A DNA stretch of 43,039 nucleotides from Bacteroidales bacterium (lineage in GTDB: Bacteria; Bacteroidota; Bacteroidia; Bacteroidales; UBA932). Every line of letters begins with the position of its first letter. Within the stretch, counting starts at the first letter, position 1. The notes beneath the pieces are model-generated. The model saw nothing but the letters and a program-made list of their open reading frames with translations, had not been told where the DNA came from and did no database searches. The stretch is taken from positions 1-43,039 of the forward strand of contig SUYL01000062.1 of NCBI GenBank assembly GCA_015060445.1, in the 5' to 3' direction. Position numbers and translations under genes: made by a program. This document shows positions 16,143 through 24,569 of the stretch, piece after piece.

Positions 16143-16727
16143 ATGGAGAAAGTAAGTTACGCTCTTGGAATGAGCATTGCCAACAATATAATGGCAAGTG
16201 GAGTAAACAATTTGAATGTAGAGGAATTTGTAAAGGCTATTAAGGCATCTTTGGCAGGTGAGCAGCCTGCAATGAGTGTGGCTGAGGCACAGCAGGTACT
16301 TAATGACTATTTTACAAAATTGCAGGAGGAGCAGACTGCAGCCCTCAAGAAAGAGGGTGAGGAGTTCCTTGCACAGAATGCTAAGAAAGAGGGAGTTGTA
16401 ACCCTTCCAAGCGGTTTGCAGTATAAAGTGTTGAAATCAGGTAACGGCGCAACCCCTAAGGCATCGGACAGCGTGGAGTGCCACTATGAGGGACGCCTTA
16501 TCAGCGGTACCGTATTTGACAGTTCTTACCAGAGGGGTGAGACTGCAACATTTGGCGTTACCCAGGTTATTGCAGGTTGGGTAGAGGCACTCCAACTTAT
16601 GAAAGAGGGTGACAAATGGCAGTTGTACATCCCTTACAACCTTGCTTACGGAGAGAGAGGGGCAGGTGCGCAGATCCCACCTTATGCAACCCTTATATTT
16701 GACGTGGAACTTGTTAAAGTGAAATAA
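16143..16727 (+). CDS. FKBP-type peptidyl-prolyl cis-trans isomerase (FklB/Mip-like)
   Basis: A 194-residue PPIase. The N-terminal helical dimerisation domain (about 1-80; SYALGMSIANNIM, charged helix around 55-78) is followed by an FKBP domain (about 95-194). FKBP residues seen are VECHYEGRLISGTVFDSS, the GWVEALQLM motif with the active-site Trp, YIPYNLAYGERGAG and IPPYATLIFDVEL. There is no signal peptide, so it is probably cytosolic like FklB. It speeds proline isomerisation during folding. Single-gene unit closed by a 14-bp hairpin. Confidence 0.92.
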   Translation: MEKVSYALGMSIANNIMASGVNNLNVEEFVKAIKASLAGEQPAMSVAEAQQVLNDYFTKLQEEQTAALKKEGEEFLAQNAKKEGVVTLPSGLQYKVLKSGNGATPKASDSVECHYEGRLISGTVFDSSYQRGETATFGVTQVIAGWVEALQLMKEGDKWQLYIPYNLAYGERGAGAQIPPYATLIFDVELVKVK

Positions 16728-16750
16728 TACCTTTTCTTTAGGGATGACAA

Positions 16751-16785
16751 AACAGGAGGAGATTCTTATTTAATCTCCTCCTGTT
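16751..16785. terminator. Terminator between FKBP and metallophosphoesterase genes
   Basis: A perfect 14-bp stem, AACAGGAGGAGATT / AATCTCCTCCTGTT, with a 7-nt loop and a weak T-rich tail (GTTTAATT). It sits between convergent genes. Confidence 0.75.
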
Positions 16786-16830
16786 GTTTAATTGGTTATA
16801 CCCCCCCCCTGAGACCAATACTATTGGTAT

Positions 16831-18099
16831 CTATTTCTTTATCGGGAATACCTCTGTGGTGTCCAGTACTTTTCCGTTGCGGTCCAATAGGGTGAGGACC
16901 ATTTTCTTGCGGGTGACTTTCATGTGCATTGCGCTTATGGTCTGTCCCCCCTCTGTCCAGCGGAACTTGATTTTTTCGCTGTTGTGTTCAAGTGGTTTTT
17001 CCAGGTCACAGGCACTGCCCCTTTCGTTGTCTGAAGAGGTGGTCTGAATGTAAACGGTGCCTTTGCCCGGCTCTACAACTTTCCCGTCATATAGAGGGTG
17101 TGTACTTGCGTAGATGTGGTTGTTGCCGGCGAGTGCCAGGGTAATCCCCAACTCATCAAACAACTTGCTCCAGCGGGGATATTGTGAGTCTTTTCCGCTT
17201 GCTCCAAAGAACCACTGGTAGTGCTCGCACACAACCTTGTATCTTGCAGGATTCTCTGCCACAACTCTCTTTACCCATTTCTGGGCTTTCTGCAGACCTT
17301 CCTCACTCCTCATATTCTCGTTGTTGAGCATTATGAAAAGGACATCTCCGTATTTGAAGAAGTAGCATACGCCAAGTTCCCCTTCATAGCCGTTCAGAGG
17401 GTAGGCGGCCGCGTCGCGGAAGAATTTGTTTGTATTTCCCTTGTTGGTGCGGGTCATGTTGTCGTGGTTGCCGTTCACTCCCGCCCACATGTAGTTGTGG
17501 AAAGGCTTTTCTGTGTAAAGGCTCTGCCAGAATGAGTAGCATCCGCCCCAGGCTGTAATGTCTCCAAGGTGGAGTACCCAGTCGAAAGGTTTTCCGTATT
17601 TCTCCACGGTGCCAATCATATCCATTGCAGACTTGGTACGGTGGTACAGGGGAGCGTATGCATGGAAATCGGAGATGATACATGCTTCCCATTTCTTTCC
17701 CGATGTTTTGAAGTAGTGTACAAGGCTGGTGTCTGACTGGGTAATTACCCTGTATTTATACATTGTATTCCTTTTCAGACCGCTTATATGGGCATTGTAC
17801 TTGTTTATCTTTACATCCTCATAGAAGTTTTTGCCATCGGGCCTTTTTGAGTACAGGCTGTCGTAAGTGATGCAGTATTCCCCGTTAATGTTCCTTACAA
17901 TAGAGTTTTTCCAGTTGGCGTCTTTTACAGATGTGACTTCAACCAATGCAGAGGTTGTCCCCTTGCCGGTTGCCCAACTTATGTTCATTCCGTTTCTGGT
18001 GTTCTCAGCCGGAGAGGCGGTAATTGAGAACGCACCGCTCTGTGCAAAAGTGGCGCTCTGCAGCGCCACCATTATGCATAAAGAAATAAGTCTCTTCAT
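16831..18099 (-). CDS. Exported metallophosphoesterase with N-terminal fibronectin-III-like domain
   Basis: A 422-residue protein with a signal peptide (about 1-19, ending TFA-Q). Residues about 22-130 resemble the beta-sandwich of purple acid phosphatases. Residues about 135-360 are a calcineurin-like phosphoesterase domain: IISDFHAY (D-x-H), LHLGDI, VNGNHDN and a later CEHYQ. The last metal motif, usually GHxH, reads GNNH here. It acts in the periplasm on an unknown phosphomonoester or diester. It is the last gene of a minus-strand run, 17 bp after the M3 peptidase. Confidence 0.85.
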   Translation of the reverse strand: MKRLISLCIMVALQSATFAQSGAFSITASPAENTRNGMNISWATGKGTTSALVEVTSVKDANWKNSIVRNINGEYCITYDSLYSKRPDGKNFYEDVKINKYNAHISGLKRNTMYKYRVITQSDTSLVHYFKTSGKKWEACIISDFHAYAPLYHRTKSAMDMIGTVEKYGKPFDWVLHLGDITAWGGCYSFWQSLYTEKPFHNYMWAGVNGNHDNMTRTNKGNTNKFFRDAAAYPLNGYEGELGVCYFFKYGDVLFIMLNNENMRSEEGLQKAQKWVKRVVAENPARYKVVCEHYQWFFGASGKDSQYPRWSKLFDELGITLALAGNNHIYASTHPLYDGKVVEPGKGTVYIQTTSSDNERGSACDLEKPLEHNSEKIKFRWTEGGQTISAMHMKVTRKKMVLTLLDRNGKVLDTTEVFPIKK

Positions 18100-18116
18100 G
18101 TTTCTTCAGATTCCGT

Positions 18117-20219
18117 CTATTTTACCATTCCAAACTTCTTCAGCAGGGCCTCAGGCTCAGGATCCCTTCCGCGGAAGTTCCTGTATATTACATCGGCATC
18201 CTCAATGCCGCCTCTTGAGAGGATCTCCTTGCGGAACTTTTCTGCTGTCTCCTTGTTGAAGATACCGTTCTCCTTAAATACCTGGAATGCATCTGCCTCA
18301 AGAACCTCTGCCCATTTGTATGAGTAGTATCCTGCTGCGTATCCGCCGCTGAAGATGTGCCCGAAAGAAGGGGCAAATGCGGTTGCCGGTACATCAGGCA
18401 TTAGGGCACATGCTGCTACAGCCTTTTTCTCAAAAGCAACTACATCATCTGCAGGAACCTCTGTTACAGAGTGCCATGCCATATCGCCTATGCCAAACTG
18501 CAATTGTCTTACACTTGCATATCCGCTGTTGTAGTTCTTTGATTCAACTATCCTGTCTATAAGTTCGTCGGGAATAACTTCTCCGGTCTGGTAATGTTTT
18601 GCAAAAGATGCAAGATACTCTTTCTCGGTTGCCCAGTTCTCCATAATCTGTGAAGGGAGTTCCACAAAGTCCCTCGCTACGCCGGTACCGGTAAGTGATG
18701 CAAATCTTCCCTCAGCAAGGATGCCGTGCAAAGCGTGGCCAAACTCATGCAGGAAGGTTGTAACCTCATAGAAGGTTAGGAGCGAAGGCTCAGTTTCTGT
18801 TGGTTTTGTAAAGTTGCATACAATTGAAATATGCGGCCTTTTCTCAACTTTGCCGTCTTTGGTAAAACTCTGCTCGCGGAAAGAGGTCATCCATGCTCCG
18901 CCCCCCTTGCTCTCCCTTGGGAAGAAGTCTGCATAGAAGAGGGCCATGTGCCTTCCGTTGGCATCAGTTACATTATATACGGTAACATCCGGATGGTAAC
19001 CAGGAATATCTTTTGCCTCTGTAAAATTCAGTCCATATAGGGTGTTCGCAAGGCCAAATACTGCCTCCTTTACATTTTCAAGTTTGAAGTAAGGTTTCAG
19101 CACCTCGTCGTTGAGGGAGTATTTCTCCTTTTTGAGTTTCTCTGAATAGAATGAGAAGTCCCAAGGCATAAGTTCACCTTTGAATCCGTTTGCCTTTGCA
19201 TAATCGGCAACAGCCTTCACATCCTTCTTTGCAAATGGAAGGGATTTCTCAAGGAGGTTCTGCAGGAATCCGTTTACTGTAGGGGCATCCTTGGCCATCC
19301 TGTCTTTAAGGGCCATATCTGCGTAGGTGTTGTAGCCCAGCAGTTTTGCGGCCTCAATTCTGAGCCCTACAATCTGTTTGATAATATCAAGGTTGCTGAA
19401 TTCGCCCTCAAGACATTTTGAGTTGTATGCCTTCCAGAGTTTCTCCCTCAGTTCCCTTTTCTCGGAGTACTGCATGAAAGGGCTGTAACTTGGCTGCTGC
19501 AGGGTTATAACCCAACCCTCAAGATTCCTGTTCTTGGCCTCAAGTGCGGCAGCATCTTTGGCAAATGGAGGGAGACCTGCAAGGTCATCTTCATTAGTGA
19601 GATGCATGGTAAAGGCATTGGTAGCCCCAAGGGTGTTCTTTCCAAATTTAAGGGTTGCAAGGGAGAGTTCCTCCTGTATTTTGCTGTATTTTGCCTTCTC
19701 CTCTTCAGAGAGGTTTGCACCGTTGTCTGCAAATCCCTTGTAAGTTTTCTCAAGAAGTTTTGCCTCCTCCTGTGACAGGTTGAGGTTCTCCCGCTGCTCA
19801 TATACAGCCTTTACCCTCTCAAACAATTTTGGATTCAACATAATTGAGAGTGAATACTCTGTCATCATTGGTGATATCTGCTCGGCAATCTCCTGCATCC
19901 TGTCGTTGGTGTTGGCCTCGTTGAGGTTGTAGAAAATGCCTGCAACGGTATTCAGTTTTCCACCTGCGTACTCCAGTTCAAGAATTGTGTTCTCAAATGT
20001 AGGGGCTTCAGGGTTGTTTACAATTGCCTCAATCTCCTGTTTGCCCTCCGCTATAGCCGCCTCAAAGGCAGGGAGGTAATGCTCTTCTGTAATTTTATCA
20101 AAAGCCGGAGCCTCATATCTGAGTCCCGATTCTGTCAATAGTGGATTGTCCATTTCCTGTTTGCAAGATGTTAATGAAATGGCGGCACATGCTGCCACCA
20201 TAATTAAAGTTTTTTTCAT
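18117..20219 (-). CDS. dcp: M3-family dipeptidyl carboxypeptidase, lipoprotein
   Basis: A 700-residue zinc peptidase that removes C-terminal dipeptides. The lipoprotein signal ends SLTSC-K (Cys at about 19), so it is anchored in the periplasm or outer membrane. The zinc motif HEFGH is at 491-495, with the second glutamate about 25-30 residues downstream. The long helical N-terminal region and C-terminal FSGGYAAGYYSYKWAE match M3A enzymes (about 680 residues). It lies 19 bp after the coiled-coil lipoprotein gene. Likely role: peptide nutrition together with the S9 and C69 peptidases in this window. Confidence 0.93.
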   Translation of the reverse strand: MKKTLIMVAACAAISLTSCKQEMDNPLLTESGLRYEAPAFDKITEEHYLPAFEAAIAEGKQEIEAIVNNPEAPTFENTILELEYAGGKLNTVAGIFYNLNEANTNDRMQEIAEQISPMMTEYSLSIMLNPKLFERVKAVYEQRENLNLSQEEAKLLEKTYKGFADNGANLSEEEKAKYSKIQEELSLATLKFGKNTLGATNAFTMHLTNEDDLAGLPPFAKDAAALEAKNRNLEGWVITLQQPSYSPFMQYSEKRELREKLWKAYNSKCLEGEFSNLDIIKQIVGLRIEAAKLLGYNTYADMALKDRMAKDAPTVNGFLQNLLEKSLPFAKKDVKAVADYAKANGFKGELMPWDFSFYSEKLKKEKYSLNDEVLKPYFKLENVKEAVFGLANTLYGLNFTEAKDIPGYHPDVTVYNVTDANGRHMALFYADFFPRESKGGGAWMTSFREQSFTKDGKVEKRPHISIVCNFTKPTETEPSLLTFYEVTTFLHEFGHALHGILAEGRFASLTGTGVARDFVELPSQIMENWATEKEYLASFAKHYQTGEVIPDELIDRIVESKNYNSGYASVRQLQFGIGDMAWHSVTEVPADDVVAFEKKAVAACALMPDVPATAFAPSFGHIFSGGYAAGYYSYKWAEVLEADAFQVFKENGIFNKETAEKFRKEILSRGGIEDADVIYRNFRGRDPEPEALLKKFGMVK

Positions 20220-20238
20220 CAGGTGTTTATATTATTTT

Positions 20239-21126
20239 TTACATTACTTGGATTACAAGATATTTTGTCTGTTCCCAGAACTCTGCCGGATTGGAGATGT
20301 TAAGTACCATTTCCCCGTCATTCTCTACAAAGGCGTATGTCCCTTTAGGGTGGATTGACATTACTTTGGCCTTTTTTGCATTGGTGTTTATCTCTGAAAT
20401 CTCCCTGGAGTCAATTTTTACAAAGGCCTCCTTCTCAGACTGGTAAGAGACTTTGGATGATTTGAACAGCCCCCCTTTTGTCATTACACCGGCCTCAATG
20501 AGTTCCTGCTTTGTCCCTACAATATAATATACAGAGTATATCTCACTCTCCTGGTCTGCAACTTTTGCCTTAAGGGCTGAACCCTCCTGGTGCAGTTCTG
20601 AAACCTCTTCCTTGAGATTTGACACAACTTCATCCAGAGATGCTATCTGTTTTGTCTGGAGCACTATCTGTGCGTTCTTCTCCTCAAGTTGGCTTGAAAG
20701 GGCCTCAATTATCTCAGATTTCTCCTTGAGTTCCTTCTGCATTGCATTGAGCCTCTTCTTGAACTGGGAGGACTGGAGACGCTTGTCTTTCCTCAATTTT
20801 TCAATCTCTTCCTGATACCCTTTAATTGCATTCTGGATTGCCTCCACATCCTTCATCAGTTGCTCTTTGCTCCCCTCCTTTATCTGGAGTCCGTCTGCTG
20901 AGGTTACGGCAAGGATGCTCTCGGTTTCCCTTATTGAACTGAGCCCCTGCTCAATTTCGTTTATTGTGGCAAAAACCTCATCAAGTTCTGCCCCCTGCAA
21001 TTTGTAGTTTGCCTGCAGTGAATCCAACTGAGCCTGCAGTGCCTTGTATTTGCCTGAATTCTCAACACAAGATGAGAGCGATGCTGCAAATACCATTAAT
21101 GTGATTATTGTAAATGCTCTTCTCAT
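20239..21126 (-). CDS. Coiled-coil lipoprotein, Cbp1-like
   Basis: A 295-residue exported protein with lipobox ASLSSC near residue 20 of this start. Residues about 25-190 are almost continuous coiled coil (long runs of Glu, Lys, Leu, Gln heptads). A compact C-terminal domain begins at YSVYYIVGTKQELIEAGVM and ends with NPAEFWEQTKYLVIQVM. That tail resembles a Bacteroidetes family labelled Cbp1-type collagen-binding adhesin, as I remember it. The binding function is not evident from sequence. An alternative start 6 bp upstream (21132) is possible. Confidence 0.75.
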   Translation of the reverse strand: MRRAFTIITLMVFAASLSSCVENSGKYKALQAQLDSLQANYKLQGAELDEVFATINEIEQGLSSIRETESILAVTSADGLQIKEGSKEQLMKDVEAIQNAIKGYQEEIEKLRKDKRLQSSQFKKRLNAMQKELKEKSEIIEALSSQLEEKNAQIVLQTKQIASLDEVVSNLKEEVSELHQEGSALKAKVADQESEIYSVYYIVGTKQELIEAGVMTKGGLFKSSKVSYQSEKEAFVKIDSREISEINTNAKKAKVMSIHPKGTYAFVENDGEMVLNISNPAEFWEQTKYLVIQVM

Positions 21127-21137
21127 ATACATCCGTT

Positions 21138-21443
21138 TTAGGTTCCAAATTTATACAATATTTTACAAAAACGGGTTACAAGGGCTATTATTTTAATGGC
21201 TGTGCGGCAATTGCCGGCCTGCATCTCCATAAGATCCTTTTCAATCTTTCCAACCTCCCTGTCTTTGCCCGCAATTCTCCGCTCCCTGCATTTGAGGTTC
21301 CATGAAAAGGTTCTGCACTCATCGCTGCAATACTTCTTGTCTGCCCTCCCTATTACCGGTTCGCCGCATACAGGGCATTTTTTTGTTTCCACAATCTCCA
21401 TACACACATAATTTTCCATCCTTAAAGATACCGGTTTATCCAT
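21138..21443 (-). CDS. Small zinc-finger (CxxC...CxxxC) protein, unknown function
   Basis: A 101-residue protein with one metal-binding site, CPVC at about 23-26 and C-x3-C in KKYCSDEC about 13 residues later, the pattern of FCS/treble-clef fingers. A basic linker follows. ATGs at residues 9 and 15 are alternative starts, and the finger is intact from all of them. It precedes the Cbp1-like gene by only 5 bp and opens the four-gene minus-strand run. Nucleic-acid binding is plausible but not shown. Confidence 0.65.
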   Translation of the reverse strand: MDKPVSLRMENYVCMEIVETKKCPVCGEPVIGRADKKYCSDECRTFSWNLKCRERRIAGKDREVGKIEKDLMEMQAGNCRTAIKIIALVTRFCKILYKFGT

Positions 21444-21482
21444 TATAACGGGGTAAAAGGTTGTGCCTGAAGTTAAAATTAT

Positions 21483-21541
21483 CTCTTTTTAAAAAGAGCA
21501 ATTCCACAATTATCCGCATTAAACGTTTATATGTGCATATA
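21483..21541. promoter_or_regulatory. Palindromes in the divergent region upstream of the short SSB
   Basis: CTCTTTTTAAAAAGAG (21483-21498) is a perfect 16-bp palindrome. TATATGTGCATATA (21528-21541) pairs 6+6 around TG. Both lie between divergent genes and could be operators. No matching regulator gene is nearby. Confidence 0.35.
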
Positions 21542-21610
21542 ATACGGGTATTGTCCCCCTCAGTTGCCAATTTTGCTTCCCGACAAACTAAAAGAAAGGA
21601 GGAATTTTTT

Positions 21611-21946
21611 ATGGACAAATCATTGAACAGAGTTGAACTGAGAGGGAGAGTAGGGCATGATGCAAGAATCCTGAGGACCGAAAATGGAGGCGTTGCAGCA
21701 AGATTTACCCTGGCTACAAATGAAATTATCCGCGGGAGGGATGATTCCCTCAGGGAGGAGGTTACCTGGCACAGCGTGGTAGCCTGGAGCAGGAAAGGGA
21801 TGCCCGATTTTGAAAAGATAAGGAAAGGGACTTTTCTTGCCCTTGAAGGAAAAATACGTTATGTGAAATATACAAGTTCACAGGGAGAGGAGAGAAATGT
21901 TACCGAAATTGTTGCCCAGAAGATAACAATACCCCTTGTGGAATAA
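21611..21946 (+). CDS. ssb: Short single-stranded DNA-binding protein (SSB paralogue)
   Basis: A 111-residue OB-fold protein: LNRVELRGRVGHDARI, TWHSVVAW and FLALEGKIRYVKYTSSQGEE are SSB landmarks. Only the OB fold is present. There is no flexible tail and no acidic DDIPF-like tip, so it should bind ssDNA but not recruit partner enzymes as the main SSB does. The open frame extends to 21461, but the SSB fold and an AGGAGG 7 bp before the ATG fix the start at 21611. Probably a second SSB beside a full-length one elsewhere. Confidence 0.85.
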   Translation: MDKSLNRVELRGRVGHDARILRTENGGVAARFTLATNEIIRGRDDSLREEVTWHSVVAWSRKGMPDFEKIRKGTFLALEGKIRYVKYTSSQGEERNVTEIVAQKITIPLVE

Positions 21947-21983
21947 TCATGGCCGGGGCCCTGCTTAATTCCGCAAATTTTAT

Positions 21984-21991
21984 TACCTTTG
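21984..21991 (+). promoter_or_regulatory. -7 box for cysS
   Basis: TACCTTTG fits TAnnTTTG, 22 nt before the cysS ATG. No good -33 element at the right spacing. Confidence 0.4.
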
Positions 21992-22013
21992 TAAATTATA
22001 ATATCGTACAGAG

Positions 22014-23513
22014 ATGGAAAAGGTTAGAGATATTCAGATTTACAATACGTTAAGCAGAAGGAAAGAGGTGTTCAAACCCGTTACTCCAGGGATGGTGGGC
22101 TTATATGTTTGCGGCCCTACAGTGTATGGAGATGCCCATTTGGGACATGCAAGGCCCGGTGTTACATATGATGTGCTTGTACGTTTGTTCAGACATCTTG
22201 GATATAAGGTGAGATATGTAAGGAACATTACAGATGTGGGACATCTTGAGAGTGATTCTGACGCAGGTGAGGACAAGATTGCAAAGAAGGCAAGACTTGA
22301 GCAGTTGGAGCCTATGGAGGTGGTACAGCATTATACCCTAAGGTTCCATGATGCAATGAAGAAGTTGGGCAACTGCCCTCCAAGCATTGAGCCAAGGGCT
22401 TCAGGGCATATCATTGAGCAGATTGCGCTGGTAAACCAGATTCTTGCAAACGGGTATGCCTACGAGAGCAACGGATCTGTATATTTTGATGTGCAGGAAT
22501 ACAACAAGAGGCATAAATACGGAGTGTTGTCGGGAAGAAACCTGGATGACATGATTTCCAATACAAGGGCTCTTGACGGGCAGGATGACAAGCATTCCCC
22601 TGCAGATTTTGCCCTTTGGAAAAAGGCTTCACCGGAGCATATTATGAGGTGGCCTTCTCCATGGAGTGATGGTTTCCCTGGGTGGCACCTTGAGTGTTCG
22701 GCAATGAGTGCCAAGTATCTGGGAGAGGAGTTTGACATTCATGGCGGCGGAATGGACCTGATGTTCCCTCACCACGAGTGTGAACTTGCCCAGAATACCG
22801 CTTCAAGAGGAAGAGGGGGGGTGAAATATTGGATGCACAACAATATGATTACCATCAACGGACAGAAGATGGGCAAATCTTTGGGAAATTTCATCACTTT
22901 GGATGAACTTTTTACCGGAAACAATGTTGTATTGGAACAGGCGTATTCTCCAATGACCATAAGGTTCTTCATTCTCCAGGCCCATTACAGGAGTACTCTG
23001 GATTTCAGCAATGAGGCTTTGCAGGCTGCTGAGAAGGGTTTGAAGAGGATACTCCAGGCTGCCAAAGATGTGAAGGGGCTTAAAGTTGTGGCCAATGCCG
23101 CTCCAGATACTGCCAAAGAGGTGGAGACACTTAAGGAGAATGTTTATGAGGCTTTGTGTGATGACCTTAACACTCCAATTGCATTGTCACATCTGTTTGA
23201 TGCCGTAAGGATTGTAAATCAGGTGAAGGATGGCAAACTTGCAATTGGTGAGAATGAAAAACAGACTTTGGAGTTCCTTCTCACAACCATTGCAACAGAT
23301 GTAATGGGTATTGCCCCTGAGCAGGAGGCTGCAGCAGGTGATACCGGAGTTACAAAGGTTATGGATGCCCTGGTAAATATGGTCCTTGAGGAGAGGAAGA
23401 TTGCCAAGGCCAACAAGGATTGGGCAAAATCAGACAAGATAAGGGATGACCTTAAAGCCATAGGTATTCTTATAAAGGATACCAAGGACGGAATAGAGTG
23501 GTCATTGGAATAG
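22014..23513 (+). CDS. cysS: Cysteinyl-tRNA synthetase
   Basis: A 499-residue class I aminoacyl-tRNA synthetase charging tRNA-Cys in the cytosol. Zinc ligand C33 (YVCGPTVYG), HIGH motif HLGH at 42-45, zinc-site [17 protein letters not shown] and the KMSKS loop KMGKS at 285-289 are all present. The C-terminal DALR-type helical domain and anticodon-recognition tail follow. Length is typical (about 460-500). Its end overlaps an alternative upstream start of the next ORF, but the likely start of that gene is 17 bp downstream. Confidence 0.97.
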   Translation: MEKVRDIQIYNTLSRRKEVFKPVTPGMVGLYVCGPTVYGDAHLGHARPGVTYDVLVRLFRHLGYKVRYVRNITDVGHLESDSDAGEDKIAKKARLEQLEPMEVVQHYTLRFHDAMKKLGNCPPSIEPRASGHIIEQIALVNQILANGYAYESNGSVYFDVQEYNKRHKYGVLSGRNLDDMISNTRALDGQDDKHSPADFALWKKASPEHIMRWPSPWSDGFPGWHLECSAMSAKYLGEEFDIHGGGMDLMFPHHECELAQNTASRGRGGVKYWMHNNMITINGQKMGKSLGNFITLDELFTGNNVVLEQAYSPMTIRFFILQAHYRSTLDFSNEALQAAEKGLKRILQAAKDVKGLKVVANAAPDTAKEVETLKENVYEALCDDLNTPIALSHLFDAVRIVNQVKDGKLAIGENEKQTLEFLLTTIATDVMGIAPEQEAAAGDTGVTKVMDALVNMVLEERKIAKANKDWAKSDKIRDDLKAIGILIKDTKDGIEWSLE

Positions 23514-23530
23514 ATTCAATACAGATGATA

Positions 23531-23893
23531 ATGAAGAGGTTTCTTGCATACTTTGTACTTCCGCTTATGCTGCTGGCTATGTTGGCCGGATATGCCATTG
23601 GCGTGGATGAAAATGTGCAGGAACCTCTCAATAATTATACAGCCGTTTGCTGCCCGGATTGTGAAGAGATGTTTCAGAATCCTGTGCATGCCATTGCTTA
23701 TGCAGAGAACGGTACTTTCACTCAGTTGGTAACAGGCACGAACTACTCTCCAAGGTCCAGCTTTCCAACGCTCACAATAACACGGAATATCCCTTCACCA
23801 TCATTTGAAGGGCATCGTGCACATACTTTCAGGCATCCGGTTATTGGGAGGATCTCACCGGTTCATGCCAGGCTCTATGTTCTTAGAGTATAG
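23531..23893 (+). CDS. Small membrane-anchored or exported Cys/His protein, unknown
   Basis: A 120-residue protein not assigned to a family. One N-terminal hydrophobic helix or signal (about 4-24) is followed by CCPDC at 40-44 and a C-terminal block rich in His and Arg (HRAHTFRHPVIGRISPVHARL). Cys and His clusters outside the membrane suggest metal or redox chemistry. Start chosen at the Met-Lys-Arg before the hydrophobic segment; an earlier frame start at 23498 overlaps cysS. Confidence 0.6.
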   Translation: MKRFLAYFVLPLMLLAMLAGYAIGVDENVQEPLNNYTAVCCPDCEEMFQNPVHAIAYAENGTFTQLVTGTNYSPRSSFPTLTITRNIPSPSFEGHRAHTFRHPVIGRISPVHARLYVLRV

Positions 23894-24026
23894 AATCCAG
23901 TTTTTTTTATAGGTAGAGGGTTCTCCCAAGGAGCCTTGTCTGCACTCCTTTAGGGGTGTATTGTGTGCATTTGTATAGATGTGCACATATGTGATGTATA
24001 TATATAACTTGAAAACTGGAAAAATT

Positions 24027-24482
24027 ATGAATATAGAAGATATTGTAAGAAATGATGAAACTGTAGTGGAGGTTAAGGAGAAACCTGTAACAAGTACTGT
24101 CATACTTGTAGCAGCAGCAGTACTGGCATATATGTCGGTTAGTTATGCCAATAATGAAAATGTGGGATTTGCAATGACATTCTTTTCCATAGTAATTGCG
24201 ATTATAGGACTTAAAGGTGTCATTTGGCCCCGCAAATATTTCAAACACAAAACCACCAACGAGAAGATAGCAAAGAAAGAGTATTATTATGATATGACAG
24301 ATCTGGAGGCTGTAAGGAAGTGTGTGAATGTGAGTAACCCTCTCCATTCAATGAGCATGTTGGAGTCATTGCCCCAGCATGGTGCAACAAGCCTCAGGGT
24401 TATAGTATATGCTACAAAGAGTGGAAACTATCATAAAGTTCAGATACAGAAATATGTTCCTTATGAATATATTCCTCTGTAG
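24027..24482 (+). CDS. Two-TM small membrane protein, unknown function
   Basis: A 151-residue protein with an acidic N-terminus (IEDIVRNDETVVEVKEK). Two adjacent hydrophobic helices follow (about 24-40 and 48-64), then a polar C-terminal domain of about 85 residues ending in YVPYEYIPL. No recognisable motif. The start at 24027 gives the acidic cytoplasmic N-terminus; the frame is open from 23979. A bidirectional terminator follows. Confidence 0.6.
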   Translation: MNIEDIVRNDETVVEVKEKPVTSTVILVAAAVLAYMSVSYANNENVGFAMTFFSIVIAIIGLKGVIWPRKYFKHKTTNEKIAKKEYYYDMTDLEAVRKCVNVSNPLHSMSMLESLPQHGATSLRVIVYATKSGNYHKVQIQKYVPYEYIPL

Positions 24483-24522
24483 CCCGTTCATATATATAGT
24501 TGTTATTTAGGTTAGAAAAGAG

Positions 24523-24547
24523 AGGAGGCCCCATGCTGAGGCCTCCT
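24523..24547. terminator. Bidirectional terminator between convergent genes
   Basis: AGGAGGCC (24523-24530) pairs with GGCCTCCT (24540-24547). Short T-runs lie on both strands, between the 24027 gene and the S9 peptidase. Confidence 0.65.
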
Positions 24548-24569
24548 TTCCGATTATATAGTGCAACTG

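Noticed and set aside
24027-24482. Toxin-antitoxin role for the two-TM protein
   Set aside because: No partner gene, toxin motif or overlap was found; left as unknown.
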